64,000 bases of DNA from Promethearchaeota archaeon (GTDB lineage Archaea; Asgardarchaeota; Lokiarchaeia; Sigyniarchaeales; SOKP01), in assembly GCA_016840165.1 (NCBI GenBank), contig JAEOSU010000050.1, positions 1 to 64,000 on the forward strand, given 5' to 3'. The position numbers were made by a program, and so were the translations under genes. A model generated the notes under the pieces. That model worked only from the letters and a program-made list of their open reading frames with translations, searched no databases and was not told the DNA's origin. This document shows, in pieces, positions 38,630 to 48,659 of this stretch (the stretch's first letter is position 1; each line of letters opens with the position of its first letter).

Positions 38630-39802
38630 TTCTTCATATGGTAAAGGAGGTACCACGCCATCTTTCCAGTGCCCCTGAACGGGATAATTCCACCACTCCT
38701 CAGGAATTTTGGAATACACTCCAAAACGATCTAAACCTTTTTGGAATGCCTTAATGTTTTTTCGGGGGACACCTAAATCCTTGGGAGTATCATAAAAATA
38801 TGCTCCATACCCCCCGTGTTTATTTCCCAGATTTCGTATCATATGCCATACTTCTCTTTCAACTTCATCAGGAGTACCCAGTGTATATATTGACTGAATG
38901 TTCACACAACCCCAGAACATAATTTTTCCGCGATATGTCCCTAAATCAGGATATCCGCTCATTCGTGGACTGTCTAATTCAATTGCATCTAATCCCCACT
39001 CGATTAAGTGAGAGAGTAAAGGATCTATTTTTCCACAGCAGTGGTGATGCACATCCAAACCCAAATCATGAGCACCTTCGATAATAAAGCGATAGGATTC
39101 CTCATGAATACTTTTAAATGTTTTTGGACTGAAATAGGGCCCTGTCTGGGCGCCAAGGTCATCAACCACCCATAATCCATCCGCTTTAATCCCATACTTT
39201 TGAGCATATTTCGCCACATCCACATGATATTCTGCAATAATCTTCAAAGCTTTTTTAAGCTCCTCGGGATGTTTTTTATGATCTACCAAATAATTTTCGA
39301 ATCCTCGCATATTGGAGACCATTTGAGAAGGACCATTGCAATTTAAATGGAGAGTAATATATTTTTCCTCACCAAGATTACCTAATAGCTTTATAGCGGA
39401 CTCATATCGAGTCTTATCACTCGCATCGGGAGAATATTTTGTAAAATAATCCTCAAATTCTTGCCAATTACGAAGAGAAGGTCGTCCTGGATGTCCTTTA
39501 TCCTTATCCTCTCCCTTCAAGTTCCATATACTTCCAAATTCATCAATCTCCTCATGAGGTATCTTTTTCCAATTATTACCTTCATATTCCGGAACTTCTT
39601 TTGCCCATTCGGGACGATCCCAGTCATAAAATCCCCGAATATAAGGAAATAAGCCCTCCTCATTTTCATTCCACCCCGGTTTCCAGTGCTTAGAATGAGT
39701 AATAGGCAATGGAAAAATATCACCACTTACCATATTAAAGACGGGGACTTTATCGGGATCATTAAACGTTAGGGCCGCTTTAACACGTTCTTTTGAATTC
39801 AT
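38624..39802 (-). CDS. UroD-family methyltransferase-like protein (MtaA/CmuA type)
   Basis: A 392-residue TIM-barrel protein of the uroporphyrinogen decarboxylase superfamily. The HHHCCGKIDPLL block (HxC-type zinc motif) marks the methylcobamide:CoM or corrinoid methyltransferase group instead of true UroD. The beginning KERVKAALTFNDPDKVPVFN is also typical. Such proteins move methyl groups to or from a corrinoid protein. No corrinoid protein is adjacent, so pairing is open. Confidence 0.87.
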   Translation of the reverse strand: MNSKERVKAALTFNDPDKVPVFNMVSGDIFPLPITHSKHWKPGWNENEEGLFPYIRGFYDWDRPEWAKEVPEYEGNNWKKIPHEEIDEFGSIWNLKGEDKDKGHPGRPSLRNWQEFEDYFTKYSPDASDKTRYESAIKLLGNLGEEKYITLHLNCNGPSQMVSNMRGFENYLVDHKKHPEELKKALKIIAEYHVDVAKYAQKYGIKADGLWVVDDLGAQTGPYFSPKTFKSIHEESYRFIIEGAHDLGLDVHHHCCGKIDPLLSHLIEWGLDAIELDSPRMSGYPDLGTYRGKIMFWGCVNIQSIYTLGTPDEVEREVWHMIRNLGNKHGGYGAYFYDTPKDLGVPRKNIKAFQKGLDRFGVYSKIPEEWWNYPVQGHWKDGVVPPLPYEEL

Positions 39803-40019
39803 ATTCTATAATCCAAAATTAACCACATTTTCCTTAGAGAAATACTATGATTGAGTCTATAAAAAATTATGAATTCCATCAAGTTTACTTAAAGTTGTTA
39901 ATGAGAGAGGGGGAGAGAGATCATTGGAAGTAAAAGTGAAAAATGCAATTTAATCATGAATTTTTATTGATTAAAAAAGAAGAAAGGAAATATAAAGTAG
40001 TTTTTGACTGTTAAATATT

Positions 40020-40154
40020 TCAAGGAGTTTTCTTTATACGATGAGTTGACGGATTAGAGACGGTATCTCCATTCTTTTCTAACTTCGATTTGATGCAATC
40101 TTCGCAATATTTTAACCATATTTCAGAACTTTTTTCCGATTTTCGGTCATCCAT
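40020..40154 (-). CDS. Small CxxC protein (44 residues)
   Basis: A 44-residue frame beginning MDDRKSEKSSEIWLKYCEDC. The YCEDC pair is a CxxC with no second pair, so it might bind metal as a dimer or be a remnant. The frame lies between the methyltransferase and another Cys-rich small protein. It is short, so it could be spurious. Confidence 0.5.
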   Translation of the reverse strand: MDDRKSEKSSEIWLKYCEDCIKSKLEKNGDTVSNPSTHRIKKTP

Positions 40155-40356
40155 TTTACATCAAAACGTTATTAATGTAAATTCAAATCACTAACATCAT
40201 TACTCTATTTTAAACTTTTTTAAAACCGATATTTTTACACATATAAGTACGACAAAATACTGGATATACTCTCATTTTACATATTTGAGATCACAATAAT
40301 TTTATTTGTGAGCAATTATCAATGAACAAAGTTTTTATCAATTATTAAAAGCTCTT

Positions 40357-40554
40357 TTATTCCAAATCTTGTTTAATTGTCCCATCAGGAAGCATATTAT
40401 CGGGGTGATATACCCCCTTCTCTTCCATTTGATATCGAATACAATCATGATTGTCGATTAAACAATAATTTTCGACCCATTTTTTATCCAATTTGCCCTT
40501 ATCGACATAATATTTAATCGGGCAGCAATAATACCATTTACAAATTTTTTTCAT
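40357..40554 (-). CDS. Small Cys-rich protein (65 residues), recurrent anaerobe family
   Basis: A 65-residue protein beginning MKKICKWYYCCPIKYYVDKG. The pattern of CKWYYCCPIK, DKKWVENYCL, HDCIRYQMEE and PDNMLPDGTI is one I recall from small Cys-rich proteins of methanogens and acetogens whose role is unknown. Five cysteines could hold a cluster or zinc. A start codon overlaps the upstream region well, and the neighbours include a corrinoid-type methyltransferase. Confidence 0.72.
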   Translation of the reverse strand: MKKICKWYYCCPIKYYVDKGKLDKKWVENYCLIDNHDCIRYQMEEKGVYHPDNMLPDGTIKQDLE

Positions 40555-40856
40555 GAGAGTATAGGAAGAAAAATTCCAAACAATTCTTAAAAATTAGCAT
40601 TTTTCCCCTATACTTATGTTATTAACGTCATAGCAGAATATCATAATTCTTTATTAATGGGTTAATATCTATCAATTTTGATTTTGTTGACATTCAAAAT
40701 TAAGCAAAGAAAAATTACGTATTATTTGAATAATTCTTTTAATTCCCTTGGACTACCACAAAGGATTGCCTATTTTTATCTAAAACAATGGAAACATCAA
40801 AATATTAAAAATAAAAAAAATAAAAAATAGAATTAAAGAAGAGTTCTCGCATATGA
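40555..40856. other. Intergenic region, nothing assigned
   Basis: About 300 AT-rich bases between two minus-strand genes. No open frame, RNA or repeat stands out. A run of A at about 40808-40829 may be part of the promoter or terminator area. Confidence 0.25.
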
Positions 40857-41609
40857 TTATGTTAATGGAGAACCACATTCAGCACAAAAATTCCCTGTGC
40901 CCTTTATTTGTGCTCCGCAGTTGGGACAATATTTTGAGCTATTTGAACTGGGATTCGATTGGCTGAATGAAGGAGGCGTTTGTACTAGCTTCTGGTTAGC
41001 TGTTGGTGTTGGTGTAAGATAATAAGGAGTGATTAAATCCTTTACCTTTGCTAATTTGAAATAGCCTATTATCTGAAATATTATGCCGACCAATAGTGTT
41101 ATAACTAAGAAACCAATTAAGTACATCAAAGCAGCTGTTTTTAAATTATTGCAGCCATCTACTAAATCTCTATGTAAGATTGCAGGAAAATAATCCACTT
41201 GGTCTTCAAAAAATGATTTTAAAGTATCCCATGCTTTCATTTCTATTGCTCCGCCAGCAATCACTATTATTAATCCAATCACAATAGGAGCAAAGAGAAA
41301 TGTCCAATCATCTCCACTAAATCCTGTAAAGAACATTCCTACGAGTCCACCTACCATAACAAGCATTCCAACTATTCGAAGGACAAAAGCTTTAATATAT
41401 TTTGATCTAAATTCTTCTAAACGTGCATCTTTAAGGTAAAAATTGATACGCTTTAAATTTCCGATAGCAATGAAAACAAATATCAGTGCAACTATTCCAG
41501 TTACCCCAACTATAAATGAAAGGGCCATCATCAAACCCACTGTATGCATATTTTTCCCAAATTCGGACCACATTCTTTTTAATTCATCATCTGACATTTC
41601 TATTACCAA
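40857..41609 (-). CDS. DUF996-like membrane protein with C-terminal zinc ribbon
   Basis: A 250-residue protein with five or more transmembrane helices in two groups (FIVGVTGIVALIFVFIAIG; IVGMLVMVGGLVGMFF; FLFAPIVIGLIIVIAGG; AALMYLIGFLVITLLVGIIF). It ends in a Ser/Asn-rich linker and the zinc ribbon CPNCGAQIKGTGNFCAECG. The membrane arrangement is like DUF996 proteins of archaea. The ribbon is presumably cytoplasmic. Confidence 0.8.
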   Translation of the reverse strand: MVIEMSDDELKRMWSEFGKNMHTVGLMMALSFIVGVTGIVALIFVFIAIGNLKRINFYLKDARLEEFRSKYIKAFVLRIVGMLVMVGGLVGMFFTGFSGDDWTFLFAPIVIGLIIVIAGGAIEMKAWDTLKSFFEDQVDYFPAILHRDLVDGCNNLKTAALMYLIGFLVITLLVGIIFQIIGYFKLAKVKDLITPYYLTPTPTANQKLVQTPPSFSQSNPSSNSSKYCPNCGAQIKGTGNFCAECGSPLT

Positions 41610-41745
41610 ATAACTGTAGATTTATTTAAGTAACCCAATGAAAATTCCATTCTTATAGATGTTCAACGTAAGTTTTATGGATCTGTTGGAACTTAATTGA
41701 AAGTTATAAATTTAAATGACATCCTATAAGAAAAAGCAAACTATC

Positions 41746-41937
41746 CTAAAATGGATGTACAGAAGGAGTTTTAGGATTCAATTGGGAATTTAATTGCTTG
41801 CTAATTTCTAGGATATGTTCATATAAGATCTTTCTTGTCCATTTTGGCAATTCTATATCAATTTTTGCCAAATTTTTTGCTAGTTTTTTCAATCTGATAA
41901 CCAATAACAATTTTCTAAATCTTACCCAATACATCAT
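41746..41937 (-). CDS. Possible small basic protein (63 residues)
   Basis: A 63-residue frame beginning MMYWVRFRKLLLVIRLKKL, basic and helical, with TRKILYEHILEIS later. I do not recognise it and its composition is not decisive. It sits between two larger genes with about 136 and 214 bases on either side. It may be a real small gene or a chance frame. Confidence 0.3.
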   Translation of the reverse strand: MMYWVRFRKLLLVIRLKKLAKNLAKIDIELPKWTRKILYEHILEISKQLNSQLNPKTPSVHPF

Positions 41938-42151
41938 TTATTCTCTTATAATTTTTCAAGAAACTCACTGATTTAATACGCATATGACGAACTTAGAAAA
42001 AGTAATTAAAATTAAATATGAGAATAATAATTTGAGATTTAATTGATCTACAGATTTAAATACAATTTTTTTTTTGATTTGAGTATAAATTATATTATCT
42101 TGTTGGATAAAAGTCTATTAATAAATAAATAACCTATAGTATCATATACGA

Positions 42152-43507
42152 ATGTCTGCAGGAATTTTTAAAGGAGATCTCATTAAAAATAATATTTTTT
42201 TGGTGATACCTAGTTGGGGGAAACTTCTTGGCTATCCAACATTAGGGACTTATGCCAATCATAATGTTGTAAAAATTTCGGAAGATTTAGTTATCTTTTT
42301 CGGCGGAATGGAACGTCTTGTGCACACTCCTAAGGGTTTAGTCTATTATCTTTTAGGTTTAGGATATTATTATACCAAATTTGAGATTCAAACAGGAAGA
42401 TATATCACTGATAGTCGATTTTTAACGGGCCTTATGCTCTCTGATTTTATATATGATCGTTTAGCTACCTCTAAAGATCTTACTCTACAAAATGAACCTG
42501 AAGTTGTTGTCGCTGAGGATGTGGTTAAAGTCCCTATTGATGTGTCACTTAAATTACCGAATAAAAAAACCTTTATTCAAGGTACATTAATGAGAAACCT
42601 CTTTATCCCATATAAAGACGTGATATTAGAATTTTTAGAGAAGATTAAAGATCTTAAAAGCTTCCAAATTCGAAAAACGAATCATATGTTTCTTAGCACT
42701 CATTGGGATTACTTTAATACTATTTTAATTTCAGATGCTATGGAAACCAAATTAAAGATGAAATATCTAGAGTCCACTGCCGGTTTAAACTCTATTTCGT
42801 TACGCCTTTATCGTTTCTTAATTGAACATTTCTCAGATGCTGAAATACAAGAAATAAATGAAAATATCAAAATCTTAAAGGAAGTCTATTCTACAATTGA
42901 GTTTGATCCAATGCATTTGTATTCGTTAATTGAACAAGCAAATTTATGGATAAAAATTAAAATACCTAATCTTCCTCTTTATCAAACATCTTATATAGAT
43001 GAAAAAAGAAAGAAACACTCGATTTTGCATTCGGGAGAAAAATATCTTGATAAAATTGTCCCATGGCCAGAAAAATTCAAACGACAAACCAAAAAAGGAT
43101 TAGAAGATTCAGTAAATGTCATACAAGAAAGAATATACCACCCTAAAGATTTTGAAAAGAAAGGAGTCATATTAGAACCTAACAGAGAGCACTTTGAACC
43201 TAAATTTTTAGAACGCCCCACCGTTAAGGTAAAAACACTACCGCAAATTCCTACGAATAATATCATTGAAATTTTATCAACGTTAAGAACTCTTGTAGAA
43301 CAGGATTATGATCTTCGGTCAATTGGCAAAGCTTTTGCGCTAGGGCGTGATTATATTAAAGCTATGGTATTACATCAGAACATGTTATGGGATATGAGCA
43401 AATTAGCAAATATTTATACTAAAGCTCAGCTTAATAAAGGACTCTCATCAAAAGAGAAATATGAGTTATTAGAAAAAATTGATAATTGGATTGATTTCAA
43501 TAAATAG
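42152..43507 (+). CDS. Unknown protein beside roadblock and Rag-like genes
   Basis: A 451-residue protein that I do not recognise. The N-terminal 190 residues are mixed alpha/beta with a Gly-rich PSWGKLLGYPTLGTYANHN region. Residues about 190-300 are helical. A proline-rich linker (around residues 300-380) precedes a helical C terminus with DYDLRSIGKAFALGRDYIK. It is 35 bases before a roadblock-type protein on the same strand, and the Rag-like GTPase is convergent. It could be a scaffold of this GTPase system; no sequence evidence shows this directly. Confidence 0.7.
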   Translation: MSAGIFKGDLIKNNIFLVIPSWGKLLGYPTLGTYANHNVVKISEDLVIFFGGMERLVHTPKGLVYYLLGLGYYYTKFEIQTGRYITDSRFLTGLMLSDFIYDRLATSKDLTLQNEPEVVVAEDVVKVPIDVSLKLPNKKTFIQGTLMRNLFIPYKDVILEFLEKIKDLKSFQIRKTNHMFLSTHWDYFNTILISDAMETKLKMKYLESTAGLNSISLRLYRFLIEHFSDAEIQEINENIKILKEVYSTIEFDPMHLYSLIEQANLWIKIKIPNLPLYQTSYIDEKRKKHSILHSGEKYLDKIVPWPEKFKRQTKKGLEDSVNVIQERIYHPKDFEKKGVILEPNREHFEPKFLERPTVKVKTLPQIPTNNIIEILSTLRTLVEQDYDLRSIGKAFALGRDYIKAMVLHQNMLWDMSKLANIYTKAQLNKGLSSKEKYELLEKIDNWIDFNK

Positions 43508-43542
43508 ATTTGCAGATATAATATTTAAGAGTGCGATAACAA

Positions 43543-44181
43543 ATGACAAACTTTAAAAATGTGGTTAGCAAGTTACAACATCATTATAAGGATGCAAAAT
43601 CCGTAGCAGTGATAGATATTAATGGTAAATTACTCTATTCAACGAAAAATTGGAATATTAAAAATGATATAAAAAGTCTATTAGCTTCTTGGGTTAGCAA
43701 TTCAGCTCAATCGGTGACCGTTGACTCGATTCGCTATTCGGTTGTTCAAATGGAACCGGAACGATTTATTGCCACTAACAGGCACAAAAAAGGGCATCTT
43801 ATAGGAGCAACCACCCCTGATGGAGATAAATATATATTGGCTCAGATTAGCCCGAAAGCGAAAGGGTGGTTCCACTTAGCCTATCCTGCCGTTGCAAGAG
43901 CGGCAGCGATGATATCGAAAGGAACTAAAACAGGCTTTATCGAAACCAAAGTTGATACGAATGGAGGAGATTTAGCAGGAACTTATGAAGGATTAACAAA
44001 AGTGGGAGAAATACACATTGATCCAATGTTAAAAGCTGAAGTTGAAGCATTTTTAGAATGGATAAAGAACCCTGAAGGTTTAGCGAGCTATATTACATAT
44101 TATCTTCAACAAAATAATCCTGATGTAATTTCTCAACTTGCTAAATATTATGATGAACTCTATAGATTGTTTTATACATAA
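43543..44181 (+). CDS. Roadblock/LC7-like protein
   Basis: A 212-residue protein. The first 120 residues have the roadblock/longin-like layout: a helix, then AVIDINGKLLYSTKNW, then strands with SVVQMEPERFIATN and DKYILAQISPKAKGW, then a helix (LAYPAVARAAAMI). Roadblock dimers serve as scaffolds or GAPs for Rag, MglA and other small GTPases. The remaining 90 residues are helical. It is next to the Rag-like GTPase on the opposite strand. Confidence 0.75.
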   Translation: MTNFKNVVSKLQHHYKDAKSVAVIDINGKLLYSTKNWNIKNDIKSLLASWVSNSAQSVTVDSIRYSVVQMEPERFIATNRHKKGHLIGATTPDGDKYILAQISPKAKGWFHLAYPAVARAAAMISKGTKTGFIETKVDTNGGDLAGTYEGLTKVGEIHIDPMLKAEVEAFLEWIKNPEGLASYITYYLQQNNPDVISQLAKYYDELYRLFYT

Positions 44182-44233
44182 TTCTTCTTAATTTTTGAAA
44201 TAAAAAAGATATAAAAATTAATGTAAAGATATT

Positions 44234-45142
44234 CTACTCCGTATGAGCTGAAATTATTAAATCTGCAAATAATTTCATATCATTGAGTAGCATATTAAGC
44301 TTATCTTGAGATTCTCTATCAATCTCTCCTGATTTCATTACTAAGATTGAAATGATATATTTGAAAATGTATAACTCAATTTCTTTTCCATCATCATTTC
44401 GCCCTTTAAATTCTGCGGAATCAGACATGAACATATTTTCTCGAACTGTATTACATGCATTAATGAAATCTCTTAAATCTCCTCTTAGAGTTAATCCACT
44501 GCTTACTCCCTGGACATTATGAACGATAACGTTTCCAGAAACATCAGATATGATAATTTTTGCCTTAATTTCCTCTAACTGTTTTTCTGCTTTTTCTACA
44601 TGAGTCTTAAGCTCAGCATAGGAAGAAATTAAAATATCTCTGAAAATTTTCGCCAGTTCGTCTTGCAAGTAAATACTAGTCAATTTATAGTTGAAATCAT
44701 AATCTTTAAATATATCAAGCAAGGTTTCTTTTGCTGTTTTAACGTTAGTATCGAGAAGTTCTTTCTGATAATTTTCAACATCATATTTGTGCAAGAAAAG
44801 AAAAACTTTCGGTTTTTCATTATTTTTACGATAAATGTCAAGTAAAGCTTCAAAATATTCCTTCGCTTGTTCAAAAGAATCGGGATCATGCAAATCCACG
44901 ATAGGAATAAGTATATCAGTGCCTCGGAACACTTCTGGCTTCTCCATATATTCTTTTCGATACTGTTCCTGACCACCGAAGTCAAATATACCAACCTGTA
45001 GTCCCAAAAAGGGATGCCGACGTGTTTCGTACAGTATAGTAGGGCTAAATTTCTTAGTATCTTCGGGGCTTTTTTCTGCAAATGCAACAGAATAAAGAGA
45101 CGTCTTTCCACATCCAGATAATCCTACAAGTGAAATTTTCAA
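44234..45142 (-). CDS. Rag/Gtr-like GTPase with C-terminal roadblock/longin module
   Basis: A 302-residue protein. The N-terminal GTPase domain (residues about 1-175) has the P-loop GLSGCGKTSL, the G3 motif DFGGQEQY and the G4 motif HKYD; a His at the first G4 position is the hallmark of Rag/Gtr GTPases. The C-terminal 120 residues form the roadblock/longin-like module (AKIIISDVSGNVIVHNVQG; ELYIFKYIISILVM; a closing helix). That is the architecture of Rag GTPases and their Asgard kin. In eukaryotes they relay nutrient status to TORC1. It is a strong marker of an Asgard genome. Confidence 0.9.
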   Translation of the reverse strand: MKISLVGLSGCGKTSLYSVAFAEKSPEDTKKFSPTILYETRRHPFLGLQVGIFDFGGQEQYRKEYMEKPEVFRGTDILIPIVDLHDPDSFEQAKEYFEALLDIYRKNNEKPKVFLFLHKYDVENYQKELLDTNVKTAKETLLDIFKDYDFNYKLTSIYLQDELAKIFRDILISSYAELKTHVEKAEKQLEEIKAKIIISDVSGNVIVHNVQGVSSGLTLRGDLRDFINACNTVRENMFMSDSAEFKGRNDDGKEIELYIFKYIISILVMKSGEIDRESQDKLNMLLNDMKLFADLIISAHTE

Positions 45143-45226
45143 TTCAATCTATCTCCTTTTTTTCAGTTTTTATTAATTTATAATACATTATTTCATTTAA
45201 CTTTATTAAAAAATTTTTAAAAATTA

Positions 45227-46720
45227 TTATTCTTTAGATGCTAATTTTAAAGTTTTTGAGAAGATTTTTCCAAAATCATCGGTTGATGCCTCAATTAACA
45301 CGTTTTCATCTATGATTTCACCATCTTTTTCTTCTAAAGGATATCCAATCTCAATGGTCTCGTAGGGAAATAATTCTTTTATTGTAGTTATCCATGGTCG
45401 CTTTTCAAATAGTTCTTCTACAGTCACCACTCGTATCCTCAAATCATCAAGTACATATCCAACAGTATTAGTAATTGAGATATCAAGAGTTTTATTCTCC
45501 TCATCTATACCTTTTTTTACGCTTAAAAATTTGCGTACTCCTAACTCAGGGGCTACTTTTGATTGATCCACTTCTGCTTCAGTTTGTATACGAGGTTCTT
45601 CTTCAGAAGTATCTTTAACGATGAATACTTTACGTTTTTGGATGTTATATTGGGATACTTTTTTAAGTTTTGCCAAAAATAGAACGGAATTGAGGTTAAT
45701 GGCATTAAAGGGTTCAATTGTTAAATATCCTTTTTTTGCGGCATCTTCTATAATTTCTGCACCGATCCCAGTTCTGGCGAATACTGTATTCTTATTTGGA
45801 CCACTTCCAACTGATCCTACTGAGATATCTGCATGTTCTGCTGTCAAATCAGTACAAAAATTACAGCTTGACGATTTAAATTTATCTAACTGTTTGATGG
45901 TATACGATTTCACCGGTTCTTTTTCAGGATCATAGTATATGTGGAACTTACCTTTATTAATGTCCATCTTTTTTACTTTCTCTAGATCAATACCATCTTT
46001 TAGGAAGAAGGAATATAATGCTTCAGGAGCAAAAGAATCCATACAAAAAAGGCCTAACTTTAACACATGCGCTCTCATAAAATACTTAAGCATTCCTGCT
46101 GGAGAACTCAGCATTTTATCGACCGCATCGATATTACATGGAGTTCCTACAAATGCTATTGATCTATAATCTTGTCGAATAGCATCCATAAGAGCCTCAA
46201 CAGTTTGGGAATGACTATATATCGATCCAGACGCTTTTATAGCATCATCTTTGCTAGTTATTATTTGAGCAACCGGATTCCATGGATCTTCTGGATTTTT
46301 CATGGTAACTATTGCTGCATCGATTAAATGTTCGTCAAACAAATAACACAATAATGAAGTCACTGTACCGCCGTCCTGCCCTCCAATCACTTCGGGTATA
46401 TTGGTATTTGAAACATATCCCGTCTTAAATTCCCCCATTAACTGAATCGGATCAGTAATAGTTCGGGGACATTGATTATAGCAGATACCACAACCGGTAC
46501 ATTTTCCCACTAATTTAGGCTGTCCTAGCACATGATCCCATTCTAAAACAGGACATACTGCGGCACATGTTCCACACTCAGTACATATTCCCGTTCGAAC
46601 GATCTCTTTCATGAGCATTCCATAGCTGTCCTTTTTGCCTTCAAGCTTCTTCTGAAGGTAATCGAAAGAGTATTCATATTGTGAAGCATCTTGATCATCA
46701 TTAGTTTGATTTTCAGTCAT
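45227..46720 (-). CDS. Coenzyme F420-dependent FrhB/FpoF-family oxidoreductase with long C-terminal extension
   Basis: A 497-residue protein. Residues about 45-92 hold a two-cluster ferredoxin region: CTECGTCAAVCPVLEWD and CTGCGICYNQCPRT. The FrhB core follows, with GGQDGGTVTSLL, VGTPCNIDAVD and SSCNFCTDLTAEHADISVG, which binds FAD, F420 and one more Fe-S centre. The last 130 residues (from about 370) are an extension beyond the usual 280-400 of family members and look beta-rich. The protein moves electrons between F420 and an iron-sulfur partner, perhaps the HdrA system at the right end. It lies 85 bases upstream of the Rag-like GTPase on the same strand. Confidence 0.88.
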   Translation of the reverse strand: MTENQTNDDQDASQYEYSFDYLQKKLEGKKDSYGMLMKEIVRTGICTECGTCAAVCPVLEWDHVLGQPKLVGKCTGCGICYNQCPRTITDPIQLMGEFKTGYVSNTNIPEVIGGQDGGTVTSLLCYLFDEHLIDAAIVTMKNPEDPWNPVAQIITSKDDAIKASGSIYSHSQTVEALMDAIRQDYRSIAFVGTPCNIDAVDKMLSSPAGMLKYFMRAHVLKLGLFCMDSFAPEALYSFFLKDGIDLEKVKKMDINKGKFHIYYDPEKEPVKSYTIKQLDKFKSSSCNFCTDLTAEHADISVGSVGSGPNKNTVFARTGIGAEIIEDAAKKGYLTIEPFNAINLNSVLFLAKLKKVSQYNIQKRKVFIVKDTSEEEPRIQTEAEVDQSKVAPELGVRKFLSVKKGIDEENKTLDISITNTVGYVLDDLRIRVVTVEELFEKRPWITTIKELFPYETIEIGYPLEEKDGEIIDENVLIEASTDDFGKIFSKTLKLASKE

Positions 46721-46899
46721 TTCATCTTTCCTATTTATTTAATGAAAATAATATTTAATTTTGTAATTTAATACTTAAGTGATTTAATTGCTAAACAATA
46801 AAAAAATTTATTAAATCCATTTTAAAGCATTTAATTGAATTCACTTACCAAAAATAAATTATTAGGTTCTTTCGTGTAATTAGAAGTATTTTGATATCC

Positions 46900-48504
46900 T
46901 TATTCAGTATCAAGAAGTTCAAGTCTTTCCTCGATTTTTTTGATGGCGTTTGAAGCATGAATTCTCACTACCCTGTGAAAATCATTGACTCTTTTCAATA
47001 ACGCATCTAAAGCTTTCTCATCACCAAACCGTTCTAAGAGTTTAATTAAGCCTAGTTTGACTTTATAATTTTCTTTCTCACTTTCCCTTAAATGCTCTAT
47101 AATTAGAGCGATTTTTTTATTGAGATCTCTATTCAATTCTATAATATCACCGTCAAATTTATACCAATTTTGTTGAAATATATTAAATAGAGCATCCGTT
47201 GTAACTTTTTTAATGAGCCAATATGCGTTTTGACTTTTGACAATATCAATTAAATGGTCTAAGGCATCTATATTACCGATTTTTCCTAAAGCAATGATTG
47301 CATTCTTTTTTACATCCACATTCTTAATTTTTAGCAGATTAATTAAGGGAATAACAAATTCATCCTTTCCAATTTCACCTAAAATAAAGGCAACAGATTC
47401 CCTTATCGTATCATTATTCATATCTAAATATTCATATAACTTATCGTAGGGATTCTCTTCATGCTTTAAATAGATCTTTTTAACCGTATCCATTATCTGG
47501 AATTTCATATCGATATCAGAATACTCAAAGCTGATGTCTTCAATATTTAGAATATCGATTAACTCTGGAACTGAGGCTAGATCTCCAATCTCTCCTAAAG
47601 CTTCAATTGAGGCTAAACTTACCTCATTATATAGACTATCCAGATTCTGAACTATTAAATCTGCAGCTTCGGATAATTCAAGCTTACCACTGATGATAAT
47701 TGCATTTTTTTTAACAATAAAGTTGTCAGTTAAGATCAATTTAATAATGTCTTCTTTTATATCATCTTTTAATATATTGAGAATAGATATAGAAGATTCT
47801 AATAGATTATAATCGTCTTTTTTTAGAATTTGGGAAATTTCTGTTAATAAAACCTCTTTCTGGTTTGTCATCTCTGAAATTATTTCGGGATATTTTACTT
47901 CTATATAACTTGAATCTTTGAAGGTTGCATTTATACTTGAAATCTCAAAACCAATTAACTTTATGATTTCTGCTTTCAGTTTGTTTGATATGCTTTTATT
48001 CTTTAAAGATTCCATTAATTTAGTTATTAGTATTGCTGGATTCAAAATGAGAAGTTGATTTTTTACATAATCTCTTACTGCTGTATAAGTGGAGGCTAAT
48101 TCTTTAATAAAAAGAGCTATTTCATTATCCTTAAATCTTGTCTTACGTATTGCTTTTAGAACTGATAATCTTAATTCACTATTCTCTTCTGATTTCTCTA
48201 AAATCCATATTAGTGGCTTTAAGGTTTTATCTAGTTTAAGTCGCCCCATAGCTTTAGCAGCTTCACACTTTATCTCTATATTTTCTTCAGAGATAAAAAT
48301 ATTCTCTAAAGTTTCAAAACACTCTCCTTTCAGAGCTGGAGCTTCTTTACTTGCTAATCCTAAGTATCTTATCGCATCTATTCTCTTATTTTTGTCATCT
48401 GAGGTATCAATTATTTTAGAGAGTAATCGAATCGACTGATCAACACCAAATTCGGCTCGTTTCTTAAATATTTCCTCGGGTTGGTAATTGGGATTTACAG
48501 CCAT
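46900..48504 (-). CDS. HEAT-repeat protein
   Basis: A 534-residue all-helical protein of HEAT-type repeats. Clear units include IKCEAAKAMGRLKLDKTL, VSLASIEALGEIGDLASV, IRESVAFILGEIGKDEFV and VKKNAIIALGKIGNIDAL. Such repeats make curved scaffolds for protein contacts, like those of adaptor and coat proteins. It is the gene downstream of the Rab-like GTPase on the same strand, with a gap of about 155 bases, so they may act together. No transmembrane segment or catalytic motif. Confidence 0.9.
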   Translation of the reverse strand: MAVNPNYQPEEIFKKRAEFGVDQSIRLLSKIIDTSDDKNKRIDAIRYLGLASKEAPALKGECFETLENIFISEENIEIKCEAAKAMGRLKLDKTLKPLIWILEKSEENSELRLSVLKAIRKTRFKDNEIALFIKELASTYTAVRDYVKNQLLILNPAILITKLMESLKNKSISNKLKAEIIKLIGFEISSINATFKDSSYIEVKYPEIISEMTNQKEVLLTEISQILKKDDYNLLESSISILNILKDDIKEDIIKLILTDNFIVKKNAIIISGKLELSEAADLIVQNLDSLYNEVSLASIEALGEIGDLASVPELIDILNIEDISFEYSDIDMKFQIMDTVKKIYLKHEENPYDKLYEYLDMNNDTIRESVAFILGEIGKDEFVIPLINLLKIKNVDVKKNAIIALGKIGNIDALDHLIDIVKSQNAYWLIKKVTTDALFNIFQQNWYKFDGDIIELNRDLNKKIALIIEHLRESEKENYKVKLGLIKLLERFGDEKALDALLKRVNDFHRVVRIHASNAIKKIEERLELLDTE

Positions 48505-48659
48505 AGAAGAGGGATCATCAATATAGTATTATTTTTTAATTATTATGACGTTAGATCGTCTCTCCATAAAAATATTTTCCTTATCAAAAAAGAATGATGA
48601 ATTAATCCAATAATGAGCATTTAAAAATAGGATTAAAACGGGTTTTATCAGGTTTTTGA

